A stretch of 64,000 nucleotides of DNA from positions 1-64,000 of the forward strand of contig DXFH01000019.1 in the NCBI GenBank assembly GCA_019114515.1. Reading direction: 5' to 3'. The DNA is from Candidatus Limosilactobacillus merdigallinarum. GTDB taxonomy: Bacteria; Bacillota; Bacilli; Lactobacillales; Lactobacillaceae. This document shows positions 44,797-54,201 of the stretch, piece after piece (within the stretch, counting starts at the first letter, position 1; every line of letters starts with the position of its first letter). The position numbers and the translations under genes were made by a program. The notes beneath the pieces are model-generated. The model was not told the origin of the DNA, did no database searches, and saw only the letters and a program-made list of their open reading frames with translations.

Positions 44797-46302
44797 ATGA
44801 TGACTAAGAGTAGTGACAAAATTATAAATACCCTTGCTAAATACGATCGTTTTGTCACGTCAAAAGAGTTAGCACAAATTATTGGTGTATCTACGAAGAC
44901 TATCTATCGTTCAGTTAACGAAATTAATCAGGAGTACCACATCCCGATTATTAAGTCTGAGCGAGGGAAAGGCTACATGCTGGATTACGACCACTACTTA
45001 AAATTAAGCGGTCAGTCGCACGAGGAATCCAGTATGATGGTTAAGTCGCCACTGGAAAGGCGTAATGAAGTCATTACAACGTTGTTATTCACTGCGCCGC
45101 TGGCAATGAACATTAATGACGTTTACGAAAAATACTATGTTAGTGCAGAACTAATTCGGCAAGACTTAGTAGCTATTAACAAGATTTTGAGTAAAAGTGA
45201 TTTGGTTCTTGAACGCAATGGAAACTACGTAGCTGTTAAGGGTGAAGAACAGCAGATTCGTAGAGCCATCAATAACGCACTGGTACAAAGCAAGGCCATG
45301 AATACGGAAAGTATTAACGACTTTGCTAGTGAGTTTGAAGATCTTAGCAATTATGATAATCAGTTTTTGACTACGCAGATTGATTGGATTCAGCGATCAC
45401 TGAGGACAACTATCCCGTATCCGTACAATGTTAATATCTTTTCACATCTGTATGTTCTGATTAAACGTTTTAGAAACGGCAAAGTGGTCAGAAATGATGA
45501 CCAAACCGCTTTAGAAGATAAATATCGCCAATTACGAGTGGATAATTCCAATTTTTGGAAGGTCAGCAACGCGGTTATTCAAAATACTGCTGATTACATC
45601 CATCGAGATATTCCGGAAATTGAAAGCTATTATTTATTAGAATATTTGATTTCGATGCGTTACAACCACGACTTTGAATTAGACGATAGCATCTCTTCTG
45701 AAGCTAGTAGGTTAGCTGATTACTATATTGCAGGATTTAGGCTCAATCCACATGATCAGAAGGCAAAGGCTTTAAAGAGCGACCTCATCAGTCATATTCG
45801 TCCGATGTATAACCGCCTCAATAATCAGATTGTGATCGCCAATAAGCTGTTGGATGATATTAAATCTGAATATCAAAGCCTCTTTGAACGGCTGAAGTCT
45901 TTAAGTGCTAAAGCCCATCATGATGGTTTTTTGCCTTGGAACATTAGCGATGATGAAATTGGCTTTTTAACGCTTTATTTTGCGAAATATTTTGAAGAAG
46001 CCAGCTTGCATAAACAGGTGTTAGTAATGTGTGCAAGCGGTGTCGGAACTTCAAAATTATTGTATGCCAAAATTCATCGCAACTTTCCTGATCTGAATTT
46101 AGTTGGCATTGCTTCAAAGAGTGATTACGAGAATAACTACACTAAATACAGCAACGTTGATTTGATTGTTTCAACTATTCCAGTGGTTCCGCGAAACAAT
46201 GAACAGGTGATTTTATCAAGCGCCATGTTTAACACGCAAGATAAAAATCGATTGAGCAGGTATCTGAATGAAAAAAGTGCTAACAAAACTGACGACAATT
46301 AA
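44797..46302 (+). CDS. PRD-domain PTS transcriptional regulator (MtlR/LicR type), EIIA part separated
   Basis: 501 residues. Order: N-terminal HTH (TSKELAQIIGVSTKTIYRSV, about 22-41), a second HTH region, two PRD domains (about 195-400) and a GatB-like EIIB domain with Cys in VLVMCASGVGTS (about 413). Family members normally end in a fused EIIA domain; here that domain is the next ORF in the +1 frame, overlapping by 35 nt at an A6 tract. AAGGAGGGAGG precedes ATG 44797. It probably activates the downstream galactitol-type PTS genes according to PTS phosphorylation. Confidence 0.85.
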   Translation: MMTKSSDKIINTLAKYDRFVTSKELAQIIGVSTKTIYRSVNEINQEYHIPIIKSERGKGYMLDYDHYLKLSGQSHEESSMMVKSPLERRNEVITTLLFTAPLAMNINDVYEKYYVSAELIRQDLVAINKILSKSDLVLERNGNYVAVKGEEQQIRRAINNALVQSKAMNTESINDFASEFEDLSNYDNQFLTTQIDWIQRSLRTTIPYPYNVNIFSHLYVLIKRFRNGKVVRNDDQTALEDKYRQLRVDNSNFWKVSNAVIQNTADYIHRDIPEIESYYLLEYLISMRYNHDFELDDSISSEASRLADYYIAGFRLNPHDQKAKALKSDLISHIRPMYNRLNNQIVIANKLLDDIKSEYQSLFERLKSLSAKAHHDGFLPWNISDDEIGFLTLYFAKYFEEASLHKQVLVMCASGVGTSKLLYAKIHRNFPDLNLVGIASKSDYENNYTKYSNVDLIVSTIPVVPRNNEQVILSSAMFNTQDKNRLSRYLNEKSANKTDDN

Positions 46303-46666
46303 TAGTTATCATGATTGGTTGAGTGCGACCGTAAACGCTTTGGAACTCTCTTCAGCGTTGCCAAATGAGTTATTAACTCAACTACAGCAACGTGACTATC
46401 TAGGAAGCGTTCAAATCGCAGAACATGTGATTATGCCACACATTGTCAACCAATCTTTGCCGGACAGCTGGCTGATTGTCAGTCAACTGGATCGCCCGGT
46501 GAGATACATGACTAGCAATTCTATTACGACAGGGATTTTTATTTTGTCACGCCCTGCAGATTCATCAGTTACAGATGCTGTTGATCATTTAACGGATGAA
46601 TCAGTTATCAGAGCCCTTCAAGACCCGCAATTGTCGCAGCGACAATTACAGGGATTATTCAGTTAG
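46268..46666 (+). CDS. EIIA-like PTS regulatory domain, detached from the upstream regulator
   Basis: 132 residues resembling the mannitol/fructose-type EIIA domain that ends MtlR/LicR regulators. The probable phospho-His lies in HVIMPHIV (about residue 59), though the usual GIAIPH context is altered. ATG 46268 overlaps the regulator gene by 35 nt in the +1 frame. Its ribosome binding site (AGCAGG) is weak, so it depends on coupling, on frameshifting at AAAAAA (46270-46275), or is a broken regulator end. Removing one A would join both into one protein of about 622 residues. Confidence 0.65.
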   Translation: MKKVLTKLTTINSYHDWLSATVNALELSSALPNELLTQLQQRDYLGSVQIAEHVIMPHIVNQSLPDSWLIVSQLDRPVRYMTSNSITTGIFILSRPADSSVTDAVDHLTDESVIRALQDPQLSQRQLQGLFS

Positions 46667-46681
46667 ATAGGGGAGAAAGAG

Positions 46682-47137
46682 ATGCTTCTTGATAAAAAAG
46701 TGATCCTTTTTGATCAAAGCGCTTCAAGCAACACAGATGCTCTTACTCAACTGGCTAACCACCTGCACGATGCAGGGGTAGTTACTGACGAGTATAAGGA
46801 CGCTATTTTGAAGCGTGAAGCAAGTTTTCCAACTGGCTTAATGACCAAGACTATCGGGGTAGCAATTCCACACTGTGATCCTGATAAGGTGATTGAACCA
46901 CAGATTGGATTTATGCGTTTAAAAGAGCCAGTAACCTTTCATCAGATGGGGGACAATGCGGAGATTCAAGTCAAAGTATTGTTTATGCTGGCATTAAAGA
47001 AGTCAGATGACCAATTAACGATGCTCCAAAAATTAATGGCACTGTTCCAAAACCAAGAAGCAATGGATGCTGTGCAAAAGGTAACATCGGTTGATGACTT
47101 CTTAGATCTCATGAAAGAAAACGGGATCGTTAAATAA
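46682..47137 (+). CDS. PTS EIIA component, galactitol type
   Basis: 151 residues. The phosphorylated His is in GVAIPHCDPD (about residue 62), the classical EIIA-Mtl/Fru/Gat signature. It carries phosphate from HPr to the EIIB encoded at 48530. GGGGAGAAAG precedes ATG 46682. The order here is EIIA, EIIC, EIIB. Confidence 0.88.
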   Translation: MLLDKKVILFDQSASSNTDALTQLANHLHDAGVVTDEYKDAILKREASFPTGLMTKTIGVAIPHCDPDKVIEPQIGFMRLKEPVTFHQMGDNAEIQVKVLFMLALKKSDDQLTMLQKLMALFQNQEAMDAVQKVTSVDDFLDLMKENGIVK

Positions 47138-47158
47138 TACTTAGAAGGAGACGAAATT

Positions 47159-48511
47159 ATGAACGCAATTAGTGCGGGATTGCAATGGTTTGTTGACCTT
47201 GGAGCTAGTGTTATGCTCCCAGTCCTTTTATTCATTTTTGCTTTAATTTTACAGATTAAGCCAGGTAAGGCATTTAAGGCCGGCCTGACTGTTGGTATCG
47301 GGTTTGTTGGTTTGAACCTGGTTATTAACTTACTTACTAAGAACCTGGGCCCAGCTTCTCATGCCATGGTGCGCAACTTCGGTTTACACCTTTCTACTTT
47401 GGATATTGGTTGGCCTGCCGGTTCAGCCGTTGCTTACGGTACGGTTCTTGGTAGTTTAGCTATTCCGGTTGGAGTTATTACTAACGTTGTTCTGCTGTTA
47501 ATTGGTTTGACGAAGACGCTGGACGTCGACGTTTGGAACTACTGGCACATTGCCTTCACTGGTTCCATCGTTTACGCAATTACCCATGACTTTGCTTTGG
47601 GTATTTTCACGATGATTGTTCACATTATGATCATCTACCTGTTAGCTGATATGTCAGCACCATACATTCAGAAGCAATATGGTTTGCCAGGAATTTCATT
47701 CCCACAAGGTGCCTCTGCTCCAGGTTTCTTACTGGCCTTACCACTGAACTGGTTAATGGATCGGATTCCTGGAATTAACAAGATGAAGATTACTCCTAAG
47801 ACGGTTCAAAAGCGGATGGGTGTCTTCGGTGACGCTTCTGTAATGGGCTTGATTATCGGTATCGTAATTGGTTTACTGGCACGTTACTCATTTGCTAAGA
47901 CCTTACAATTAGGTGTTACGACTGCTGCCGTGTTAGTATTAATGCCAAGAATGGTTTCTCTCTTGATGGAAGGATTAACACCAATTTCTGAAGGTGCTAA
48001 CGACTTCATTAAGAAGCACTTCCCTGGCCGTAACCTGTACATCGGGATGGACAGTGCCTTGGCTGCTGGTAACGAAACGGTGCTTTCTTCAGCATTGATC
48101 CTGGTTCCAATTACCCTGTTAATCGCCGTTATTCTTCCAGGAAACAACACTTTGCCATTTGGTGACCTTGCTACGATTCCATACATGATCGCTATTATGG
48201 CTGCCGTATTCCGTGGTGACATTTTCCGGACCTTAATTGGTGGGATTGTTGACATTGTTATTACTTTGTACATTGCATCATGGGTTGCACCATTCGTTAC
48301 TGCTTCTGCTAAGGCCGCACACTTTGGTCTGCAAGGGGCAAGCTCCATCACTGTTTTGAGTGATGGTGGTGTTTGGACCACCTGGTTAATCATCGGTCTG
48401 GGTAAGCTAATGACCTGGGGTGGTATTGGCCTGATTGGTGTTGTAACCTTGGCAATCATGATTTGGTTCAACAAGTTCCACAAGGCTAAGGATGCAGCTG
48501 CAGAGAAATAG
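47159..48511 (+). CDS. PTS EIIC permease, galactitol family (GatC-like)
   Basis: 450 residues with about 10-12 membrane helices. LQWFVDLGASVMLPVLLFIF at the N-terminus, DIGWPAGSAVAYGTVLG (about residue 79) and MDSALAAGNETVLSSALIL (about 297) are typical of the GatC permease family. It imports and phosphorylates a sugar or alditol together with EIIA and EIIB. No catabolic dehydrogenase or aldolase follows, so the substrate cannot be assigned; galactitol is only the family name. AAGGAGAC precedes ATG 47159. Confidence 0.88.
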   Translation: MNAISAGLQWFVDLGASVMLPVLLFIFALILQIKPGKAFKAGLTVGIGFVGLNLVINLLTKNLGPASHAMVRNFGLHLSTLDIGWPAGSAVAYGTVLGSLAIPVGVITNVVLLLIGLTKTLDVDVWNYWHIAFTGSIVYAITHDFALGIFTMIVHIMIIYLLADMSAPYIQKQYGLPGISFPQGASAPGFLLALPLNWLMDRIPGINKMKITPKTVQKRMGVFGDASVMGLIIGIVIGLLARYSFAKTLQLGVTTAAVLVLMPRMVSLLMEGLTPISEGANDFIKKHFPGRNLYIGMDSALAAGNETVLSSALILVPITLLIAVILPGNNTLPFGDLATIPYMIAIMAAVFRGDIFRTLIGGIVDIVITLYIASWVAPFVTASAKAAHFGLQGASSITVLSDGGVWTTWLIIGLGKLMTWGGIGLIGVVTLAIMIWFNKFHKAKDAAAEK

Positions 48512-48529
48512 AAAAGGAGATTACTACTT

Positions 48530-48817
48530 ATGAAGACTTTGATGGTTGTTTGTGGTAGCGGAATTGCTACTTCTACTGTTGTTGAAGGTAAGATTCGTGA
48601 TTTCTTAGACTCAAAAGGTGTTTTAGACCAAGTTAAGATGTACAAGGGCAACATTGCTGAACAGATTAACCACATCGACGACTATGATGCATTTGTTAGC
48701 ACCACGGTTGTTCCTGATGACGTTAAAGATAAGGTGATCAGCGGTTTGCCAATCCTGACTGGTGTTGGTGCCGACAAGGCTTACGATCAAATTCTAGCCA
48801 AGTTAGGATTGAACTAA
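48530..48817 (+). CDS. PTS EIIB component, galactitol type (GatB-like)
   Basis: 95 residues. The phosphorylated Cys is in VVCGSGIATSTVV (residue 8), the P-loop-like EIIB-Gat/Mtl motif. It receives phosphate from EIIA and passes it to the incoming sugar at EIIC. AAAGGAG precedes ATG 48530. It is the last gene of the PTS unit, followed by a very strong terminator. Confidence 0.9.
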   Translation: MKTLMVVCGSGIATSTVVEGKIRDFLDSKGVLDQVKMYKGNIAEQINHIDDYDAFVSTTVVPDDVKDKVISGLPILTGVGADKAYDQILAKLGLN

Positions 48818-48836
48818 AACGTAGCTAAGCTTAATA

Positions 48837-48892
48837 AAAGTGCTTCATAATTGTTGGATAAACGATCCAATGATTATGGAGCACTTTTTTTA
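48837..48892 (+). terminator. Strong terminator of the PTS operon
   Basis: AAAAGTGCT-CATAAT-TTGGAT stem with ATCCAA-ATTATG-AGCACTTTTTTT. Confidence 0.9.
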
Positions 48893-48936
48893 TATATTGC
48901 ACGTAATTTAAGTCATAATGCTATGAAATTAGCATG

Positions 48937-48975
48937 AAAAAACGGCATGTCCCAGACAAATAACGGAGTCATGCC
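48937..48975 (-). terminator. Terminator of the CBS-domain gene
   Basis: Minus strand GGCATG stem with CATGCC, then GTTTTTT. CCCAG / CTGGG offers an alternative pairing. Confidence 0.6.
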
Positions 48976-49008
48976 TGGGTAGTTAATTATGAAATCTGTT
49001 TATGAGGA

Positions 49009-49641
49009 TTAACCATGCAAATCTTCAATTTCAGGAACTTCGTAGCCTTTCCGGTTAAGTCGCTTAATAATGCGGTCAACTAACCCGCGATCAACATCAG
49101 AGGGCAGGGTGAACAAAATTTGTTTTCCCGGTTTTTCATCAGAGTTCAACGAGATGACGTTGACAATTGGGCAGAAACGACTAATCTCTTTGGCAACTCG
49201 TACTAGGTCTCCGCGCTCATCACTTACAGAAACGTTTAAAACATAGCTGCCGTTATGAACATTCCAGGCTTCCGCCAGCAAACGCAACAAACTGTTGTGA
49301 GTCAGGATCCCAAAGAAGTGATTATCGTCATCCAAAACAGCAATGTAAGGTAGGTCACGGATGGTGAAAAAGACACTGTAGAAGGCAGCATTTCGGTTAA
49401 TGAACTTAGTCGAATTTTTGAGCAATGCAGTTACAGGCAGGTTCATATCACCACCCCGCGATTTGTGACGGTAGATGTGCATTTTGTAGATGTTCCCCCG
49501 AAAAATTTGTCCGGTGGGGTCTAAGACTGGTACACAGCGATAGCCGGAATCCTCAAGAGTAGCCAACGCCTCTGATAAGGTAGCATTTTCACTTAAGGTG
49601 GTTAATTGACCTTTTTGTTTAATAAGTGAATCAAAAATCAT
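49009..49641 (-). CDS. CBS-domain protein with C-terminal ACT-like region
   Basis: 210 residues, cytoplasmic. A CBS pair covers about residues 10-140 (SEALATLEDSGYRCVPVLDP; AFYSVFFTIRDLPYIAVLDD). The rest (YVLNVSVSDERGDLVRVAKE) looks like an ACT-type ligand domain. CBS pairs bind adenine nucleotides, in some Firmicutes cyclic di-AMP, but the ligand here is unknown. ATGGAG lies 8 nt before ATG 49641. It is monocistronic, converging on the PTS operon. Confidence 0.82.
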   Translation of the reverse strand: MIFDSLIKQKGQLTTLSENATLSEALATLEDSGYRCVPVLDPTGQIFRGNIYKMHIYRHKSRGGDMNLPVTALLKNSTKFINRNAAFYSVFFTIRDLPYIAVLDDDNHFFGILTHNSLLRLLAEAWNVHNGSYVLNVSVSDERGDLVRVAKEISRFCPIVNVISLNSDEKPGKQILFTLPSDVDRGLVDRIIKRLNRKGYEVPEIEDLHG

Positions 49642-49796
49642 GATCTGAACTCCATTTCTGCCGAATTTCTATGCTTTATCTTAACATAAGTATTAGAAAG
49701 TGATGAGAAATCTTAACGCTTTTAGTTTTGCTTTCCGCCCTTGATTTCGTATAATAAGTGACGGAACTTAAGCCTAATAATAATGCGTTGCTTTCA

Positions 49797-49961
49797 AACT
49801 CGCTATGCTCTCAGCGGTCTGGAACGTGGTGGCTATCATTTGAAGCCCGTCTATGCCGGTCTTCAAACTGAGGCTTCGACTAAGCTTTAAGACAATTTAT
49901 TGGCTCAAAGTTGTGTCCATAGCGATCCAGCCCCAGTAACGGCGCAAAGCTGATGTTATTT
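49797..49961 (+). repeat. Structured intergenic repeat, copy 2 (internally deleted)
   Basis: 165 bp sharing GCGGTCTGGA-CGT, hairpin A (49839-49867), TTCGACTAAGC, hairpin C and the GTTGTGTCCA...CCCCAG module with copy 1. About 140 bp between two AAGC tetramers of copy 1 are missing. In hairpin A one T-A pair of copy 1 is a C-G pair here, so pairing is kept. It lies 107 nt upstream of pth and fills most of the 426-nt gap. Confidence 0.7.
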
Positions 49962-50014
49962 AGCACTGCAGTTATAGTTAAGGCTGAGATTGGAATAATA
50001 TAGTTAGCTGGACA

Positions 50015-50044
50015 GGCCCACTGGCGGCTTGGTCGGCCTTTTTG
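50015..50044 (+). terminator. Possible terminator in the pth leader
   Basis: AGGCC stem with GGCCT around a 16-nt loop, followed by TTTT, 24 nt before the pth start. It could end a short RNA from the repeat region or attenuate pth. Confidence 0.4.
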
Positions 50045-50067
50045 CATTTTATTAAAGGATATGATGA

Positions 50068-50631
50068 ATGATGAAGATGATCGTTGGCTTAGGCAATATT
50101 GGCACGCGCTATGATGAAACCCGGCATAATACTGGTTTTATGGTAGTTGACCAAATGGCGTTAGATTACCACTTGGGTGCTTTTAAGCATGCCAAAGTTG
50201 AGGCAGTCATTGCCAGTGGCATGATTGATGGTGAAAAAGTAATGCTGGTAAAACCTACTACGTTTATGAATGACTCTGGCCGTGCGGTTAAGCCGCTAGT
50301 TGACTACTACAATGTCGCCTTAGACGATTTGATGGTGATTCAAGACGACCTGGACATGAAGGTGGGTGCTTTGCGGATTAAGGATCATGGTAAGTCTGGT
50401 GGTCATAACGGCATCAAGAGCATTATTTCATACCTGGGGACTGATAAGTTTAATCGGGTTAAATTAGGGATTGACCATCCAAAAGAAGGAACGGTCGTCA
50501 GTCACGTTTTAGGCAAGTTTAAAGCAGATGAACGCCCGAAGTTTGACCAAACGGTAACTCAGGCAGAACGGGCACTGGTTGATTGGGTCCATGGAGCAAG
50601 TATTTCTCAGCTAATGAATCAATATAACTAA
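50068..50631 (+). CDS. pth: Peptidyl-tRNA hydrolase
   Basis: 187 residues. It releases peptides from peptidyl-tRNA dropped by ribosomes. Motifs are IVGLGNIGTRYDETRHNTGF, with the catalytic His, FMNDSGRAVKP, and GKSGGHNGIKSI (about residue 110). The usual GLGNPG is GLGNIG here. AAAGGAT precedes tandem ATGs at 50068 and 50071. The pair pth-mfd is the standard Firmicutes order. Confidence 0.95.
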   Translation: MMKMIVGLGNIGTRYDETRHNTGFMVVDQMALDYHLGAFKHAKVEAVIASGMIDGEKVMLVKPTTFMNDSGRAVKPLVDYYNVALDDLMVIQDDLDMKVGALRIKDHGKSGGHNGIKSIISYLGTDKFNRVKLGIDHPKEGTVVSHVLGKFKADERPKFDQTVTQAERALVDWVHGASISQLMNQYN

Positions 50632-50655
50632 TGATGACTACAAAGGAGGGATAAT

Positions 50656-53600
50656 ATGCGCCTGACAGCGCTGCTAACACAAACACCATTATTTAAGAAG
50701 ATTATGAGCGCAGCCACCCCAGGCAAGCGTGAACTGGTTACCGGTCTGTCTGGATCGGCACAAACCCTATTTTTGGCAACGGCATTAGAAGATTTGCAGA
50801 AACCGTTACTGGTGGTAGTTGACACGTTAGAACACATGCAGGAGCTAGCTAACGACTTGGAAAATCTGTTACCAGACGACCAGGTGTTTCAGTTTCCTGT
50901 GGAAGAATCTGTGGCGATGGAACTGGCCACGAGTTCGCCTAATTTTCGTTTGCAACGGGTACAGGCATTGCATGTTTTGCAGACAGATCAGCCAGCGATT
51001 ATTGTCACTGCGACGGCTGGTTTGCGCCGAAAATTGATTGCACCTAAGGATTTTAAAAAGGCACAGTTGACATTAAAAGTCGGTGGCGAGCTGGATCCGC
51101 AAAAAACTGCGGTTAAGCTTAGTTCAATGGGCTATCGGCGGGCTAAGTTGGTTGGCGCACCTGGCGATTTTACCATCCGGGGATCGATTGTCGACATTTA
51201 CGCTTTGAACACAGCGCACCCGGTCCGGATTGATTTATTTGATACGGAAATTGATTCTTTACGCTTCTTTGATGCCAATAGTCAACGTAGCTTGAAGAAT
51301 ATCCAATCTGTTGATGTTCTACCCGCTACGGATTTACTGTTAGCCAATGGTGAAGAACAACGGGTTAAGCAAGCATTGCAGGCCGATTTTGAAAAGTTGA
51401 CCAAAAAGGCCAAAGACGATACGGATGCCCGGCAAATTCAGAATCATTTCCGTCCGCTTTTGTCCGGGCTAGATCAAGGCTGGGTTGAAGCTGGTCTATT
51501 AACATATAGTGACGTTCTGTATCCTGAACCGGCTTCACTTCTTGATTACTTGGATAAGGATGGCTTGGTGATCATAAATGGCCGGACACGGATTGACGAT
51601 AATAACCAAAAGCTAGCGGCCGATGAACAATCATGGGTAAATGAGCGAGTTAAGTACCACCACCGACTGCATGACGGTGAATTAGGACAAGATGCACTAG
51701 AACTGTTAAAGAAGGATCGGCATGCCCAAATGTTATTGGCCCTGTTTAAGAAGGGACTGGGTTCGCAGCGCCTAACAGCCATTAATGAGATGACCAGCCG
51801 GTCCATGCAGCATTTCTTTGGTCAAGTAGAACTGCTGAAGAGTGAATTAACGCGCTGGCAGGAACAGGGAGAAACGATTGTGATTCTGACTGCCAGTGAT
51901 GAGCGGCGAGAACAAGTCGCCAAAACCTTAGACGAGTTTGGTGTGCATACCCTGGAAAGTCGCTTGGATGATTTGCAGGAACATCAGGTACAGCTGGTAG
52001 CAGCCAGTCTGCATAATGGGTTTGAATTGCCAGCCGCTAATTTAGTGGTAATTACTGAAGCCGAAATGTTCCGCCAGGTTAAGAAACGCCGATTGCGTCC
52101 GCAAAAGCTAGCCAACGCGGAGCGCATCAAGAATTATACCGATTTGAAGCCGGGTGACTATGTGGTTCACGTCAACCACGGTATCGGACTTTTTGCTGGT
52201 ATTAAGACAATGACGGTCGATGGTATTCACCAGGACTACATGGTGATTGATTACCGCGATCATGCGCAAATTTTCGTACCGGTGACGCAGCTTAACTTGG
52301 TCCAAAAGTATGTCTCATCAGAAGACCGAACGCCGCATATCAATAAGCTGGGCGGCAATGAATGGGCCAAGACTAAGCGCCGGGTGGCACAAAAGGTAGA
52401 AGACATTGCTGGCGACTTAGTTGATTTGTATGCCAAGCGGCAGACCGAAAAGGGATTTGCCTTCCCTAAAGATGATTACCTGCAAGATAAATTTGATCAC
52501 GAATTCCCGTATACGGAAACGAAGGACCAGTTGCAAAGCATCAAGGAAGTTAAGGAAGACATGGAATCCAGTAAGCCGATGGACCGTCTCTTGGTGGGCG
52601 ACGTTGGTTTTGGTAAGACTGAAGTAGCACTGCGGGCCATTTTTAAAGCGGTAACTGGTGGCAAACAGGTTGCCTTTCTGGTACCCACCACGATTTTGGC
52701 GCAGCAGCATTTCGACACCATGCAAGAGCGTTTCGAAGGTTTTCCAATCAAGATCGAAATGATGTCGCGTTTCCGGACGCCCAAGCAGCTGAAGGAAATC
52801 GATCAGGGATTGGCGGATGGCTCAATTGATGTCGTTGTTGGTACCCACCGGATTCTTTCTAAGGATGTCCACTTTAAGGACTTAGGCTTGTTGATTGTCG
52901 ATGAAGAGCAACGCTTCGGGGTCAAGCATAAGGAGCGCCTTAAGAAACTGCAATCCAACGTGGATGTCTTAACCCTGACGGCAACGCCAATCCCGCGGAC
53001 GTTGCATATGTCAATGCTGGGCGTGCGTGACTTATCTATTTTGGAAACACCACCGTCGGGAAGGTTCCCCATTCAGACCTATGTGCTGGAACAAAACGCG
53101 ATGGCAATCCGTGATGGTATTCGGCGTGAATTAGGGCGGGGCGGTCAAGTTTATTACCTGCATAACCGGGTTAATGATATTGAACGCGTGGTCGCCAACA
53201 TTCAACAATTGGTGCCAGAAGCCCGAGTTGGCTACGTGCATGGTCAAATGACAGAAGAACAATTGGAAAGTGTCATGTACGATTTTATTCGTGGTGACTA
53301 TGACGTCCTGGTAACAACCTCCATTATCGAAACCGGGGTGGATATTCCAAACGTCAACACGTTGTTTGTGGAAAATGCAGATAAAATGGGATTAGCCCAG
53401 CTGTATCAAATTCGGGGGCGTATTGGTCGGAGCACGCGGGTAGCCTATGCTTACTTCATGTACCAGCCGAATAAGGTGCTGACGGAACCGGGTGAAAAAC
53501 GACTAGCAGCGATCCGTGACTTTACCGAATTAGGTAGTGGCTTTAAGATTGCGATGCGTGACCTTTCCATTCGTGGTGCCGGCAACCTGTTGGGTAAACA

Positions 53601-54183
53601 ACAGCACGGTTTCATTGATTCCGTCGGTTATGACCTGTATTCCGACATGTTAGCGGATGCGGTTGCTAAAAAGCAGGGCAAACACCAGGCTACTCACTCA
53701 AATGCGGAAGTGGACCTGGCAATTGAAGCCTACTTGCCAAGTGACTACATTGAAGATCAGCGGCAAAAGATCGAATTGTACAAGACCATTCGAAAGGCCA
53801 GAGACGATGACGAGATGCTGGAAATTCAGGGAGACTTGATTGACCGCTTTGGCGACTATCCGCAGCCGGTGTCTAATTTATTAACGGTTGGTCAATTAAA
53901 GCTGCATGCGGATGAAGCCCTTCTAGAAGAGATTAAACAAAAAGATGACAATATCTACCTGACCTTTAACTCACAGGCTAGTGGGCTGATAAAAGGGGTC
54001 GACCTCCTGAAGACGATTGCGGATACCAGTTTTAAGTCCAGTCTAGGCGAAGATGATGGGAAACTATCGGTAAGACTGATTATTCAACCGAAGATCAGTC
54101 AACAGACATGGCTGCATGACCTCTTAAGTCTCGTGACTAAATGGGGCGATTTGGTACAAGAACGTTTGACAGTCAAAGAGTAA
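50656..54183 (+). CDS. mfd: Transcription-repair coupling factor
   Basis: 1175 residues. Mfd pushes stalled RNA polymerase off DNA and recruits UvrA. The order is a UvrB-homology region (to about 350), the RNA polymerase interaction CarD-like domain (KPGDYVVHVNHGIGLFAGI, about 498), the RecG-like motor with Walker A GDVGFGKTE (about 651) and DEEQ in IVDEEQRFG, then the TRG segment and C-terminal D7. AAAGGAGGGA precedes ATG 50656. It is full length with no disruption. Confidence 0.97.
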   Translation: MRLTALLTQTPLFKKIMSAATPGKRELVTGLSGSAQTLFLATALEDLQKPLLVVVDTLEHMQELANDLENLLPDDQVFQFPVEESVAMELATSSPNFRLQRVQALHVLQTDQPAIIVTATAGLRRKLIAPKDFKKAQLTLKVGGELDPQKTAVKLSSMGYRRAKLVGAPGDFTIRGSIVDIYALNTAHPVRIDLFDTEIDSLRFFDANSQRSLKNIQSVDVLPATDLLLANGEEQRVKQALQADFEKLTKKAKDDTDARQIQNHFRPLLSGLDQGWVEAGLLTYSDVLYPEPASLLDYLDKDGLVIINGRTRIDDNNQKLAADEQSWVNERVKYHHRLHDGELGQDALELLKKDRHAQMLLALFKKGLGSQRLTAINEMTSRSMQHFFGQVELLKSELTRWQEQGETIVILTASDERREQVAKTLDEFGVHTLESRLDDLQEHQVQLVAASLHNGFELPAANLVVITEAEMFRQVKKRRLRPQKLANAERIKNYTDLKPGDYVVHVNHGIGLFAGIKTMTVDGIHQDYMVIDYRDHAQIFVPVTQLNLVQKYVSSEDRTPHINKLGGNEWAKTKRRVAQKVEDIAGDLVDLYAKRQTEKGFAFPKDDYLQDKFDHEFPYTETKDQLQSIKEVKEDMESSKPMDRLLVGDVGFGKTEVALRAIFKAVTGGKQVAFLVPTTILAQQHFDTMQERFEGFPIKIEMMSRFRTPKQLKEIDQGLADGSIDVVVGTHRILSKDVHFKDLGLLIVDEEQRFGVKHKERLKKLQSNVDVLTLTATPIPRTLHMSMLGVRDLSILETPPSGRFPIQTYVLEQNAMAIRDGIRRELGRGGQVYYLHNRVNDIERVVANIQQLVPEARVGYVHGQMTEEQLESVMYDFIRGDYDVLVTTSIIETGVDIPNVNTLFVENADKMGLAQLYQIRGRIGRSTRVAYAYFMYQPNKVLTEPGEKRLAAIRDFTELGSGFKIAMRDLSIRGAGNLLGKQQHGFIDSVGYDLYSDMLADAVAKKQGKHQATHSNAEVDLAIEAYLPSDYIEDQRQKIELYKTIRKARDDDEMLEIQGDLIDRFGDYPQPVSNLLTVGQLKLHADEALLEEIKQKDDNIYLTFNSQASGLIKGVDLLKTIADTSFKSSLGEDDGKLSVRLIIQPKISQQTWLHDLLSLVTKWGDLVQERLTVKE

Positions 54184-54201
54184 TGAAATGAGGAATTCAA
54201 C

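Noticed and set aside
47884-48675. 263-codon minus-strand open frame over the EIIC and EIIB genes
   Set aside because: Shadow of two conserved PTS genes; composition follows the complementary strand.
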